Notes under the pieces: generated by a model | The model's input: only the letters and a program-made list of their open reading frames with translations | Told to the model about the DNA's origin: nothing | The model's database searches: none | Program-made: the position numbers and the translations under genes | Shown here: positions 28,654 through 37,298 of the stretch, in pieces | How positions within the stretch are numbered: the first letter of the stretch is position 1 | How the letters are laid out: every line of letters begins with the position of its first letter | Origin: UBA11574 sp963752565 | Lineage (GTDB): Bacteria > Desulfobacterota > Desulfobacteria > Desulfobacterales > UBA11574 | Direction: 5' to 3' | Length of the DNA stretch: 64,000 nucleotides | NCBI GenBank assembly: GCA_963752565.1 | Contig: CAVVZC010000024.1 | Span: 42,763-106,762 of the forward strand

Positions 28654-29448
28654 TCAACATAATTTATCATTCAGGTAATCAATTAAATTCGTGCAGTTCA
28701 ATTCGGTCTTATTCGCTAACTGTATCTTTTGTAGGGAAGTTAAAATTTGATCCCAACAAATTACATGAATATTTTCGCACAAAGCAACATAATCTGTGAT
28801 ATCTCTCCTGTAACTTCCAATTGCTTCGATTATATTTGATGGATTCGACTTGTAATATTCTAATTTATCGATGGAATACGTGTTTGATCTGAGCGTCAGT
28901 AAGATAAAATAAAACCCTTTTGCCCTTTTTTTTGCAGCCCAGCTACCCACATCAATGTTTCTTATAATCTGATCTCGGTTGGGGTCATGCTTCGTGTTTT
29001 TGCTTATATCTTCTTTATATTTTACTTCGATGAAGATCAGCTTATTTGAAGTTTCGATCGTAAGGTCTACGTGCGTTTCTCCTTCAGGGAAGGACCTTAA
29101 GAGCGGAGGAAAATATTTGTCCCAAAATCTTAGCATTGGGTCTATGAATCGTTCATCTTTATCAAGTATGATTTGGGGAAATATCTTTGAAAACCAACTT
29201 TCAGGATTTGATTTTTCTAATGTCTTGAAGACATTCCACGTCATGGCATCCTCAGAATTTTCGCTACCCAGATAAGAAAGTCCTTTGACAATCCCCCTGC
29301 TATAACGCCAATTTCTAGCCTGTCTGGCTATTATGGAATCCTTCGAATCAACGATTAGGTTGTCTTTAAAATCAACAAAAACTTTTACACCGGTATCTGA
29401 GGTTATGAATTTCCGACCCATTTCATCGTTTTCTGTGCCCTTTATCAT
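28654..29448 (-). CDS. Putative PD-(D/E)XK nuclease-like protein
   Basis: A 264-residue protein of unknown family. Residues 125-150 read ETHVDLTIETSNKLIFIEVKYKED (split here: D in HVDLTIE, E and K in FIEVKYK), the D...ExK active-site layout of restriction-endonuclease-like folds, followed by RDQIIRNIDVGS, which resembles the helix with conserved Q or R of such enzymes. The C-terminal part (residues 150-260) is helix-rich with LTLRSNTYSI. AGAGG lies before the start. It may be a stand-alone restriction or DNA-repair nuclease; no methylase is nearby. Confidence 0.55.
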   Translation of the reverse strand: MIKGTENDEMGRKFITSDTGVKVFVDFKDNLIVDSKDSIIARQARNWRYSRGIVKGLSYLGSENSEDAMTWNVFKTLEKSNPESWFSKIFPQIILDKDERFIDPMLRFWDKYFPPLLRSFPEGETHVDLTIETSNKLIFIEVKYKEDISKNTKHDPNRDQIIRNIDVGSWAAKKRAKGFYFILLTLRSNTYSIDKLEYYKSNPSNIIEAIGSYRRDITDYVALCENIHVICWDQILTSLQKIQLANKTELNCTNLIDYLNDKLC

Positions 29449-29687
29449 TATTTTTAAACCTCTATGGTTTGTTTTCTTTGAATTGTTATCTTTTAATAAT
29501 TACTTAAATGTTTTGGGATCGGGCCACGATGACCGAACTATATTAGTAGTCAAAATTCACTTATGCTGACCCGGGGCCGGCTGCCATGTCAGGGCCGAGA
29601 AGACCGGAATCATCAACAGCCCGAACCGCTTCCCAAGCGCATGCACCTTTTGACGTCCTCCTTTGCGCTTGCTACAATCATCCCCGC
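29449..29687. repeat. Intergenic region with a fragment of repeat J
   Basis: TTTTGGGATCGGGCCACG with ATGACCGA at 29510-29545 matches one end of repeat J (28228-28325 and 59363-59470). The rest, including a GC-rich block at 29570-29680, shows no coding frame that could be supported. Confidence 0.45.
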
Positions 29688-30269
29688 CTAAAACCCAAAA
29701 CTCAGCCTGCTCAGAACATCGTAGGCGGCTCCTCCTTTGAGCTTAAGAACAACCCCTTCACCGGATGAGACACCCTCTCCGGAGATTTCTAAGATGGTTA
29801 CAAAATGCGTGACCAGTATGATCAACTCGCCGTTTGCGTCAAGATTCGCGATGAAAGACCGCAACGCCTTGATATTTGGTTCTCGATCCTGCGGGAGTTC
29901 ATAAAAAGAGTTCAGGGCCGGCAGCTCCGCGACGGATCCAAGATCCAACAGCGTTGCCGTTTCCAAGCAGCGGCACCACTGGCTGGAATAGACTTTAGCG
30001 TCTTTGATTCCTTTTGAGCGCAGCCAGTCTCCAATGGCTCGCGCCTGGGTGCGGCCGCGATTGTCCAGATTGCGCTGGGTGGCACAATCTCCAATTTTAA
30101 AATGGGTCGGGTCGCCGCTGCCGGGAGCATAGGCATGGCGAATCATCAGAATATGTCCGCCGGACCTCATTTGTTTAATCAGATCACCCCGGTCCGCGTA
30201 GGCGTTCATTACAAAAAGCGCCATAAACCCTAAGAAGATGATGATCAAGATCTTGAGCAAACGCATCAT
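29688..30269 (-). CDS. Membrane-anchored or exported histidine phosphatase (phosphoglycerate mutase-like)
   Basis: A 193-residue protein. ATG 30269 is preferred (AAGGA upstream); an ATG at 30326, two bases after the msrA stop, would add a Lys-rich leader. A hydrophobic segment (residues 3-19, ending NAYA) is a signal peptide or anchor. The catalytic motif is HILMIRHAYAPGSGDP (RH with acceptor His), then YSSQWCRCLETATLL with the second Arg region, and LIILVTHFV with the second catalytic His. It may remove phosphate from periplasmic substrates. It follows msrA directly, probably in one operon. Confidence 0.85.
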   Translation of the reverse strand: MMRLLKILIIIFLGFMALFVMNAYADRGDLIKQMRSGGHILMIRHAYAPGSGDPTHFKIGDCATQRNLDNRGRTQARAIGDWLRSKGIKDAKVYSSQWCRCLETATLLDLGSVAELPALNSFYELPQDREPNIKALRSFIANLDANGELIILVTHFVTILEISGEGVSSGEGVVLKLKGGAAYDVLSRLSFGF

Positions 30270-30328
30270 TAAATCCTTATTTTCTGCCGTCAATCCATCT
30301 CTTTGCTCTTTTTTCTTTTTCCCCATAA

Positions 30329-31132
30329 TTACTTCATGCCCGCAAAATCGGTCAACACCTTCTTCCCCTCAGCACTCAATCCCAGGCCTTCGATTTCCTG
30401 CGATAACTGGTCTTTGGTGCCATGCCCCCCCGCGTATCCATTGAGGCGCGCTACGGCAGTGGAGTCCACAAATTTCTGGTGGCTCGGGTAGATACGAGAC
30501 ATCTCATTTTTCAAGTCATAATGACGCTTCAGGATATACTTCTGGTGGTAATCTTCGGCCATGGTAAAAGACCGAAGCGACACCACTTCTGTTTTAACGG
30601 TGTGGCCGATTTTCTGCTCCACCGCAGCTTTGGAAGCCATTGCCACCCGGCGCTGCTGATCGTTGTGGTAGAAGACTGCATTCATGTATTGCCGCGACCA
30701 AGATCGCTGGGTCGGCCGGTGGCTTTCCCAGAAAATATCCAGCAGCTGGGCATAAGTGATGCGCTCGGGGTCATAATCCACCTGCACCGTCTCTGTATGA
30801 TCACCCATATTGCTGTAGTTCGGAGCGTCCATCTGACCGCCGGCATATCCCACGCGTGTACGAATCACGCCCTCGATTATCCCGAACCGGGATTCGATTC
30901 CCCAGAATCAGCCCAGACCGAAGGACGCAGTTTCAAAATTAGATGGCACCGCTGCATCGATGGGTGGAATCGCTGGAGATCCGGTTTTATATGCAAGGCT
31001 CATAGAATCCTCCTTTGTCTTTGAAGCATGGTTTGCCTGCGTTCCCGTCGTTGGGGAGCAGCCCATTAAAAACGACATCAGTCCCAATAAGAATAAGCAT
31101 CGGATGACATCAGCACAACTTCTTTTTTTCAT
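30329..31132 (-). CDS. msrA: Peptide methionine sulfoxide reductase MsrA, selenocysteine-containing lipoprotein
   Basis: A 267-residue protein when the in-frame TGA at 30908-30910 is read as selenocysteine (residue 75). Both halves are in the same frame. The text around it, FGLG-Sec-FWGIESRF, is the MsrA active site (G-C-F-W-G) with Sec in place of the catalytic Cys. A lipoprotein signal (SFLMGC, Cys 25) places it at the envelope. Downstream are RTRVGYAGG, HTETVQVDYDP and YHQKYI, all normal MsrA marks. There is no other Cys in the mature domain, so recycling must not use a resolving Cys. It reduces methionine-S-sulfoxide. A SECIS-like hairpin follows the TGA. Confidence 0.9.
30868..30910 (-). 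promoter_or_regulatory. UGA selenocysteine codon with bacterial SECIS-like hairpin
   Basis: After the UGA (30910-30908) there are 17 bases, then the stem AUCCC / GGGAU closing the loop GGUUC (30893-30879 on the minus strand). Bacterial SECIS elements have a stem-loop with a G-G-U/U-type apical loop 15-25 bases past UGA, bound by SelB; this fits. The hairpin lies within the coding sequence for ESRFGII, which agrees with MsrA proteins. Confidence 0.85.
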
Positions 31133-31638
31133 CTATATTATCCTCTCTTTTGGATTGAGCCTATCCTCAAAATAAAAGGATAAACCGGGATTTTATTCAC
31201 CATCTCGGATCTTCTATTTGTGGTGATACGTTGAGAAACTATATGATAAAATCGGATCGTTAAAACGTGAGGTCTCTCAGCAATACTTGGGCAACAAATA
31301 ATTTAGCAGAAATTGTGATATCTGTAAAGATTTGAGGCTTAAAATGTCGGCCATACATATCGAAACTGTCGAAAAACCCAAAAAAGGTCGTAGGCAGGAA
31401 CTTGCAGCGAAACAAGGATTCCTTTGTGTAGAATTGGCGTCAAACTACACTGATGTCAGAATTTTGTCTCCTGTTTTAGAGATTCTGATGAGAAGAGGTG
31501 TCAAGATGACCTGAATAGTTCATTATTAAAAGCGATCCATAGACATACTCTTAATTTTCAATACAATTCAAAATCGTTTGTTAATACAGATATCGTTTAA
31601 ATGTCATTATCAAGTTAAGTACTTCTTGTTTCACCACA
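31133..31638. other. Intergenic region, no gene supported
   Basis: About 500 bases upstream of msrA. A plus-strand frame of 60 codons at 31332-31514 has no ribosome site and no recognisable similarity. TATTATCC and AT-rich blocks at 31130-31200 could be the msrA promoter zone. No repeat family member was found. Confidence 0.35.
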
Positions 31639-31869
31639 TCACTCAACAATCTCAAGTACGTATCTTTTTCCAGCCTTTCCAGAAGCTGCATTTAATATAG
31701 CCCTGATGGCATTGGCTGTTCTGCCTTGTTTGCCGATGATCCTTCCCATATCAGTCTTATCTACTCTGAGTTCAAGTATAATAATGTGGCTACCTTGAAC
31801 TTCGGTTATCTGTACTTGTTCCGGGTTGTCGACCAGTGATTTTACAATTTTAATAATAAGATCTTTCAT
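31639..31869 (-). CDS. khpA: KH-domain RNA-binding protein KhpA
   Basis: A 76-residue single KH domain: MKDLIIKIVKSLVDNPEQV, then MGRIIGKQGRTANAIRAIL with the GxxG loop (GKQG) that binds RNA. Length and pattern match KhpA (YlqC/EbfC-neighbour family), which works with KhpB in RNA binding. Normally the gene sits between rpsP and rimM; here it is alone, so this may be a second copy. Confidence 0.92.
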   Translation of the reverse strand: MKDLIIKIVKSLVDNPEQVQITEVQGSHIIILELRVDKTDMGRIIGKQGRTANAIRAILNAASGKAGKRYVLEIVE

Positions 31870-32167
31870 GGGTTTTGTTTTAAAACCTCGCGCCCGCTAT
31901 CGTTAATATAAAAGTGCCCCCGTTTGATTGTTTCAATTAAGCATGCTTTCCTAATATAGGCAACATCCCAGGCAACCCGATGATCAAATATTCGTTTCTA
32001 AGGGTATTATACATTGGTCGGCAATAAATTGGCAAGAAGGAATTGTGTTGATGATAAGTATTTACAATCACTCTTTATAAGTCTTAAACCAATCGTATAA
32101 TCAGTAATTGAGCTGATAAAGATTAAAGAAAGAAATCTCCAGTCCCACATTGGGGGACGACGGGTCT
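31870..32167. other. Intergenic region, nothing recognised
   Basis: About 300 bases between the cyclase gene and khpA. No gene, repeat copy or clear terminator. The khpA promoter should be at 31890-32030. Confidence 0.3.
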
Positions 32168-33940
32168 CTATTTCAATCCAGCCTTTCGTAACATGGCGAC
32201 CACCTTCTCCAAGGTTCGAGGATTCTCGTACAGCTGTGATTTGGCAAACGCTTCGAGAGAAAATTTAGGTTTAATCCTGAGGACTTCCCGAATAGCTTCG
32301 TGAGCCTCTTCCGTTTGACCCAATGCAGTGTTGGCACCGGCTATGACCAAGAGTGCATCCAGGTTGTCACGATCGCGCTGAATGACTTGTCCGGCTTCAA
32401 CGATTGCTTCTTCATGTCTGTCGCTACCGTAATAGGCACTGGCAAGAATTGCGGGGAAGAGAGTCGGATGGACGGGAGTAAGACGGATGGCTGTTTTTGC
32501 GAGTTCGATAGCTTCGTTCGGCCGGTCCAAATAGTTGAGGATATTTGCCTTGATCGCATATGCTCCATGGCAACTCGGACGGGAAAGGACAGCTCGCTCT
32601 GCTTCGGCTATAGCTTGATCATATTCCCGCTTGAGAAGGTGTATCTGGCCCATCATTATGTGTGGCAGTCCTGTGTCATCCTCTAAATCCAGGGCTTTCT
32701 GGGCCAACTCGGTCGCCCGTTTTAACGAAATTGAATAATCGTCGCTTAATCTTTGGAATGCTTCCAACCAGTATGCCCAAGCTGCCATGGCATATCCAAG
32801 AGGGGACTCGGGCTCTAATCGGATCGTTTTCTCAAACATTTTCTGCGATTCATCTATGTCCTCTTTTGTAGAACCAAAGAGTGCTTGCCAACCACGATAG
32901 TAACTTTCGAGAGCCTCAGGGTTTCGAAGGGTTTTTCGGATTATACGAGCTGTTTCACCGGAAACAAGCTTTACATCCAGAGCCGTTACGATCTCTTCGG
33001 TGATTTCATCCTGGACAGCGAAAAGATCGTCCAGCTTCCGATCGAAACGTTCAGCCCACACATGTCGACCGCTCGAAGCCTCGACCAGCTGAGCAGTGAT
33101 TCGGACCTGATTACCAGCTTTGCGGACACCACCTTCCAGCAAATGGCGTACCCCAAGCTGACGACCTATCTCTCGTGGCGTAACGGGCTTCGAATTATAG
33201 GTGCGCATCGAGCCCTCTCCGATGAGGAATAATCCGGATATCTTCACTAGGGCGGTCATAATGTCCATGGTAAGCCCGTCGCTGAAGTAGTTCTGTTCAG
33301 GATCGGTACTAAGATTAACAAACGGGAGAACAGCGAGGGAGGGTCTATCAGGGGGCGTTAACAACGCGTCTACACCTGGATCCACTTTTTCCGTGCGTGG
33401 CTTGGGGGCTTTGGAGGAATCGACGATCTGGTAAACCCATATCGGCTCAGGAATGTTCTTAACCGAACGCTCGCCCAAATCGACATACTCCATACTCAGT
33501 TTGTTGTAGATTTGCTTATAGATCATGTCCGAAATGCAGATTCCACCTGGCTCTGCAATGCCTTCTATACGAGACGCTATATTGACACCATCGCCATAGA
33601 TACGCTCTCCATCCACCATGACGTCTCCAAGGTGGAGACCCATGCGAAAATCCATGCGGCGTTCGTTGACGAGCTTGGCATTGTGGAGCTTGAGAGCACG
33701 CTGAGTTCGCACTGCACAATCCACGGCATCGAGAGCACTCGGAAATTCGGCCAACATATTGTCTCCAACGAAGTCCACTACGCGACCTCTGTGCACATCA
33801 ACAAGCTCCGTCATCTCAGCTCGGTAAGCCGTTAACGTCCGGACGGTTGCCACCTCGTCCAAGGACATAAGCCGACTGTAACCTACTACGTCAGCGCTCA
33901 AAATTGCAGCAAGTCGGCGTTTGAAGCCATCAGCGCTCAT
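32168..33940 (-). CDS. Class III adenylate/guanylate cyclase with TolB-like region and TPR repeats
   Basis: A 590-residue protein; AGGAGG precedes the ATG. Residues 5-175 form a class III cyclase domain: LSADVVGYSRLM with the first metal Asp, FVGDNMLAEF with the second, and GDGVNIASRIEG with the transition-state Asn and Arg. Residues 200-330 are a TolB-N-like segment (LAVLPFVNLSTDPEQNYFSD, then LLEGGVRKAGNQVRI). Residues 335-585 hold TPR repeats. This layout is common in proteobacteria. It should make cAMP or cGMP in the cytoplasm; the TPR part probably senses a partner. Confidence 0.92.
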   Translation of the reverse strand: MSADGFKRRLAAILSADVVGYSRLMSLDEVATVRTLTAYRAEMTELVDVHRGRVVDFVGDNMLAEFPSALDAVDCAVRTQRALKLHNAKLVNERRMDFRMGLHLGDVMVDGERIYGDGVNIASRIEGIAEPGGICISDMIYKQIYNKLSMEYVDLGERSVKNIPEPIWVYQIVDSSKAPKPRTEKVDPGVDALLTPPDRPSLAVLPFVNLSTDPEQNYFSDGLTMDIMTALVKISGLFLIGEGSMRTYNSKPVTPREIGRQLGVRHLLEGGVRKAGNQVRITAQLVEASSGRHVWAERFDRKLDDLFAVQDEITEEIVTALDVKLVSGETARIIRKTLRNPEALESYYRGWQALFGSTKEDIDESQKMFEKTIRLEPESPLGYAMAAWAYWLEAFQRLSDDYSISLKRATELAQKALDLEDDTGLPHIMMGQIHLLKREYDQAIAEAERAVLSRPSCHGAYAIKANILNYLDRPNEAIELAKTAIRLTPVHPTLFPAILASAYYGSDRHEEAIVEAGQVIQRDRDNLDALLVIAGANTALGQTEEAHEAIREVLRIKPKFSLEAFAKSQLYENPRTLEKVVAMLRKAGLK

Positions 33941-34190
33941 TCAAAGATCCTCCTATAAATGAGATTCCATAACTTCTCACATAGATTAAATATTACTTAT
34001 CAATATCTCAATATCAATTTTATTACGCCTCTTGCACAATCCAACATCCGGGGCATCTACCATAGAATCCGCTTTTGCGCGGTCCCTGGCAGCTATCTTT
34101 TGCTTTGGTGTCAGGTTTTCTTGCTGGTCAATTTGAAGCACATCCCGGTATCCCTGTCCCCGTTCCTTTTGCCAGGACCCCCAACCTTTT
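33941..34190 (-). repeat. Intergenic region with repeat module F
   Basis: Module F (minus strand AAAATTGATATTGAGATATTG) lies at 33995-34025. An 88-codon frame covers 33986-34252 and reads through the module, but it overlaps the end of the flavoprotein gene in another frame and has no supported start, so it is not called. The cyclase promoter must overlap the repeat. Confidence 0.5.
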
Positions 34191-34754
34191 TTATCCGGTG
34201 ATCGCTTTGGCAAGATTTCCAGATAGTTCATCTCCTTTATCACCAATGGCATCCGGTGTTGTGCAGAAGGGCAGAATATAATTGCCTTTTGTCATCAGCT
34301 TGAGATAGTCGGAAAAGCCGGTGAAGATACTCTGTATGGCGTCACAATTGCCTTCAATAGGACCCGCACAGGTCACAAGCAGGGCCGCCGGTTTGCCGCT
34401 GATCAGGGAGTCATGATCAGGCGTACCATCACCAGATACCAGGCAAAAATGCCGGTCGATCAAGGGTTTTATCTGGGAAGTAAAGCTCCAGCAGTAAAGC
34501 GGTGAAGCATACACGATAGCATCGGCCCGGATCATTTTCTCAAAAATGGTCAATGCATCATCCTTTTGAACGCAGCCGGGTTCACTCTTGCTTTCCTTGC
34601 ACTTAAGACATCCAAGACAGCCGCCAACCTTATACCGGGTGATGTTAATCCGTTCAACTTCATGGTTTTTTTCGACTTTATTTTCAAACATTGAGAGTAC
34701 TTTAGCAGTGTTGCCTTTTTTTCTCGGGCTCCCCAAAATAGTGATGATTTTCAC
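34191..34754 (-). CDS. NADPH-dependent FMN reductase / iron-sulfur flavoprotein family, GTG start
   Basis: A 187-residue flavodoxin-fold protein. GTG 34754 has AAGGAG at good distance. ITILGSPRKKGNTAK is the FMN phosphate loop; GCLGCLKCKESKSEPGCVQKDD gives a compact cysteine motif (CxxCxxC with a further C) that in the iron-sulfur flavoprotein group holds a 4Fe-4S cluster; DAIVYASPLYCWSFTSQIK is the isoalloxazine site. It probably transfers electrons in the cytosol of an anaerobe. A small cysteine protein gene lies next upstream. Confidence 0.88.
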   Translation of the reverse strand: MKIITILGSPRKKGNTAKVLSMFENKVEKNHEVERINITRYKVGGCLGCLKCKESKSEPGCVQKDDALTIFEKMIRADAIVYASPLYCWSFTSQIKPLIDRHFCLVSGDGTPDHDSLISGKPAALLVTCAGPIEGNCDAIQSIFTGFSDYLKLMTKGNYILPFCTTPDAIGDKGDELSGNLAKAITG

Positions 34755-34812
34755 GACAATTCTCCTTATTTTAAAACTGGTGCTGAAGCAAATATGGTTT
34801 GAAATATATTTT

Positions 34813-35019
34813 TCACTTGGCTAAAGCGTTCATAAGACACTCCAGATGTTTCTGCCATCTTGTAACCTTCTCATTTTCATCTATCTTGTCCAGGAAGTCC
34901 AGCCTTTCATCTATTTCCATATCTCGCATCTCAAAAAAGGTGCAGTCTTCTCGTTTACCCCTGTACGGGCAGTCTTTAAACACGTATAACAGCTTGTCAT
35001 CAAGATCTTTAGTGGTCAT
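34813..35019 (-). CDS. Small hypothetical protein with cysteines
   Basis: A 68-residue protein, VFKDCPYRGKREDCTFFEMRDM followed by a helical end with HLECLMNAL; three cysteines in a C-x8-C spacing and a later one. No strong ribosome site is visible, so confidence is moderate. It precedes the flavoprotein by 58 bases and may share its transcript. A module F repeat lies directly upstream at 35050. No family recognised. Confidence 0.55.
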   Translation of the reverse strand: MTTKDLDDKLLYVFKDCPYRGKREDCTFFEMRDMEIDERLDFLDKIDENEKVTRWQKHLECLMNALAK

Positions 35020-35466
35020 AAGAAACCGTGTTTTTCAATTGGTGATTGCTCACCAATATCTCAATATTCATTTTATCAACGATATCCCCAAACAATACTG
35101 ATGCGGTGTTCCCTTCTGCTATTTCTTTGCGCCACACCCGATGCAAATCTTTAATGCTACTGTATCTCTAGTCACTTAAGAGTTCGTTTCGCCACTTCTC
35201 TTGTGCATCTCTGACGACCACAATCTCGTAGCCCTTTTTTTCGTTCAAAAACCTAATGCAACTATTTTTAGGCTGCAATGGCATATCATAGATATATCAT
35301 ATGTCAGCTAAAATAGAAACTTATAATAATTTAAGGGGCGTCCCGCAAATCCCTGGTCATGTCAACTGACAGGGGCGAATAGGCGTTTGTTCGGCAAGGG
35401 GGTTTATTTCTGAAATCACCGTGCTTATATTAGCCGTATAAACCTTTTGGCAATAAAGGGGAACCG
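35020..35466. repeat. Divergent intergenic region with repeat module F
   Basis: It lies between a minus-strand gene and the plus-strand TPR gene and so contains two promoters. Module F (minus AATATTGAGATATTGGTGAG) is at 35048-35078, close to the start of the minus-strand gene. A purine-rich AAAGGGGAACCG just before 35467 is the TPR gene ribosome site. Confidence 0.5.
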
Positions 35467-36174
35467 ATGAAAACGACTGTGTTGAAATTAATGATATTGA
35501 TCCTTCTGATTGCTGTCCCGGCCCATGGCGAAAATGCCATGAAGTACTTTGATTTAGGAATTCACAGCTCCATGACCCGCGTAAAGATCGAGTATTTCAC
35601 CAGGGCTTTGGAGCTTGATCCAAAACTGGCAGAGGCTTACCAAAAACGTGGCATGCTATATTACTTTCAAGAAGAGTATGAAAAGGTTATCCAGGATTTT
35701 TCGGCCTTCATTGAAATTGCACCTGCAAATTCGGATGCATATACGATGATTGGAATTGGCTACCTAAAAAAAGGAATCTATCAACCTGCAATTCATTACT
35801 TTAACCGTGCCATCGAGATAAACCCGGAACAAGTCCGTGCTTACGCCAATCGATCTGAGGCTTATCGCTTAATGGGTAAAGACAGGGAAGCCATCGACGA
35901 CGCCACCAGAGCCACCGAACTCAATGGTGATAGGCGAAGTAAGGCCGACGCTTATCGGACAAGATTCAAGATCTACTGGAAGCTGGACCAGCTCAAACTT
36001 GCTCGTGCGGATTACAGGAAATCTGTGGAATTGGACCCCGCCATCGTCCTCTGGCGTTACCCCGACAAAAAATATCCAAGCCCGGAAGAGGTGAGCCATT
36101 CGGGGCTTCTCGGATTAATTGGCATAGCGTTTGTCTTGATTTTTGGAACGAGGCTTAAGCCGCCTGATAAATAG
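35467..36174 (+). CDS. Exported TPR protein with C-terminal membrane anchor
   Basis: A 235-residue protein. Residues 1-20 are a signal peptide (LKLMILILLIAVPAHG). TPR units follow at about residues 40-175 (AEAYQKRGMLYYFQEEYEKV, YTMIGIGYLKKGIYQPAIHY, RAYANRSEAYRLMGKDREAI). Residues 212-230 (GLLGLIGIAFVLIFG) are a membrane span, so the TPR part faces the periplasm. GGGGAA lies just before the ATG. It is one of two plus-strand genes in the window. Partner proteins unknown. Confidence 0.88.
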   Translation: MKTTVLKLMILILLIAVPAHGENAMKYFDLGIHSSMTRVKIEYFTRALELDPKLAEAYQKRGMLYYFQEEYEKVIQDFSAFIEIAPANSDAYTMIGIGYLKKGIYQPAIHYFNRAIEINPEQVRAYANRSEAYRLMGKDREAIDDATRATELNGDRRSKADAYRTRFKIYWKLDQLKLARADYRKSVELDPAIVLWRYPDKKYPSPEEVSHSGLLGLIGIAFVLIFGTRLKPPDK

Positions 36175-36223
36175 CGCTTCAATCTTTCTTGATTTCAGGT
36201 TTTCATCCAAACCTGTTCCTTAT

Positions 36224-37006
36224 TCACTCACTTGCGCTCGTGAAAATGGAATTGCCTTCGGAAAAAATCAACAACTGGCCCGGCTTAATCCTGTTCCAGT
36301 TTTCATTGCTCAAAGGCTTGCTGGCCACGATGTATCCTCGTTCATCCGGATTTTTGATCTTTGCCAAATTGATCCTCAGGTATTGGCCTCGAAGTTTGAC
36401 AACTTTGTATGGCGCCTCACGTAATAAGAAATGTAGTCCAACGTGGCCTGCCCTGTCGTGGTATACGAATAGGTGTCTGCCATCACTAAAGATCAGGTTC
36501 AGCGTTCCTAATCGGTTGATTTCTCGTAATTTCTCGTGCAGCAGAATAAAGCCATTCCTATCGGCCAATTGAATACCACGATGACTGAGCCATGACAATA
36601 AACTACAAAAGACAAGCTCGGAATCGGTTTCGCCAATGGGTCTGAATTCTGTAGAGGGAAAACGCAGTTGACCGGGATCTATCGTGCCATTGTGGGCAAA
36701 AACCCAAGTTTTCTGATCAAATCTCCGGTAAAAGGGATGTGTGTTGATGTAACCAACCCTGCCTGCTGTCGCACGGCGGATGTGCGAGACAAAGATCCGC
36801 GACCGGGCTCCCAAGTGCTCCTGAAAATCTTCGGCAAGACGACTCCGGAACGCAGGTCTTGATTCTTTTAAGATTTGGGAACCATATTCATCATACCAGG
36901 CCACTCCCCAACCATCAGGATTCTCAATTGCCCCGGCCTTTAGACCAGAAAATGCCAAATGAAAGGAAACCTCTTTGTTAAAACAAAGACCCAGTAGTTC
37001 GCACAT
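36224..37006 (-). CDS. Class II glutamine amidotransferase (Ntn hydrolase)
   Basis: A 260-residue protein. ATG 37006 is certain: GGGAGG lies eight bases upstream and the second codon is Cys, the N-terminal nucleophile after Met removal (MCELLGLCF). NPDGWGVAWYDEYG, FVSHIRRATAGRVGYINTHPF and FAHNGTID are the glutamine site of the GATase_4/YafJ group; GETDSELVFCSLLSWL follows. No synthase domain is attached. YafJ-like proteins may act as amidohydrolases of gamma-glutamyl compounds; the exact substrate is unknown. Confidence 0.93.
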   Translation of the reverse strand: MCELLGLCFNKEVSFHLAFSGLKAGAIENPDGWGVAWYDEYGSQILKESRPAFRSRLAEDFQEHLGARSRIFVSHIRRATAGRVGYINTHPFYRRFDQKTWVFAHNGTIDPGQLRFPSTEFRPIGETDSELVFCSLLSWLSHRGIQLADRNGFILLHEKLREINRLGTLNLIFSDGRHLFVYHDRAGHVGLHFLLREAPYKVVKLRGQYLRINLAKIKNPDERGYIVASKPLSNENWNRIKPGQLLIFSEGNSIFTSASE

Positions 37007-37077
37007 GAAAATTGCCTCCCGACAAAACTCGACCGATTCAAGCGGCTTTGTAAAGATTTTTTGCCAAAACAACAACC

Positions 37078-37160
37078 TGAAGTAAGTTTATACCCATTGC
37101 ATATATCGTAGAATCCACAAAAAATCAAAAGGACAAACCCTGTCAAATGGATTTGCCCTT
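37078..37160 (-). repeat. Repeat E, copy 2, with terminator-like hairpin
   Basis: It matches 18732-18808 over TGAAGTnAGTTTATAC, ATTGCATATATCGT and CAAAAGG. The hairpin AAGGGCAAATCC / GGTTTGTCCTT (37129-37160) is followed by TTTTGATTTTTT on the minus strand and so should end transcripts of the GAF gene upstream. Arm sequences differ from copy 1 while the frame is kept, which suggests selection for the fold. Confidence 0.6.
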
Positions 37161-37201
37161 ATTGAAAAATGATATCAAAGTAAAAATTAATGGTTCTTCT
37201 T

Positions 37202-37290
37202 CAATTTAGTTGGAGAAGAGGGTCCAAGGATTCAATTGAGATGACCCACTTATTTTACCCTAATTATCTACAACTAATCGGGAGATGATC
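37202..37290 (-). repeat. Repeat D, copy 1 (tail of an S23-associated repeat)
   Basis: CAATTTAGTTGGAGAAGAGG and GTCCAAGGATTCAA at 37202-37237 are identical to 54461-54496, where they follow the C-terminal codons of an S23-like relic. The adjoining stretch with GAGATGACCCACTTATTTTA and CGGGAGATGATCC recurs in parts at 40232-40262 and 40758-40772. Confidence 0.6.
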
Positions 37291-37298
37291 CAAATTAA

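Noticed and set aside
30879..30905. T-loop-like GGTTCG / GATTC sequence considered as a tRNA
   Set aside because: No acceptor or anticodon stems; the stem-loop is explained by the SECIS-like element in msrA.
31332..31514. 60-codon plus-strand frame upstream of msrA
   Set aside because: No ribosome site, no similarity and opposite to the local gene direction.
33986..34252. 88-codon minus-strand frame between the flavoprotein and cyclase genes
   Set aside because: It overlaps the end of the flavoprotein gene in another frame, has no ribosome site and its last third is repeat module F.
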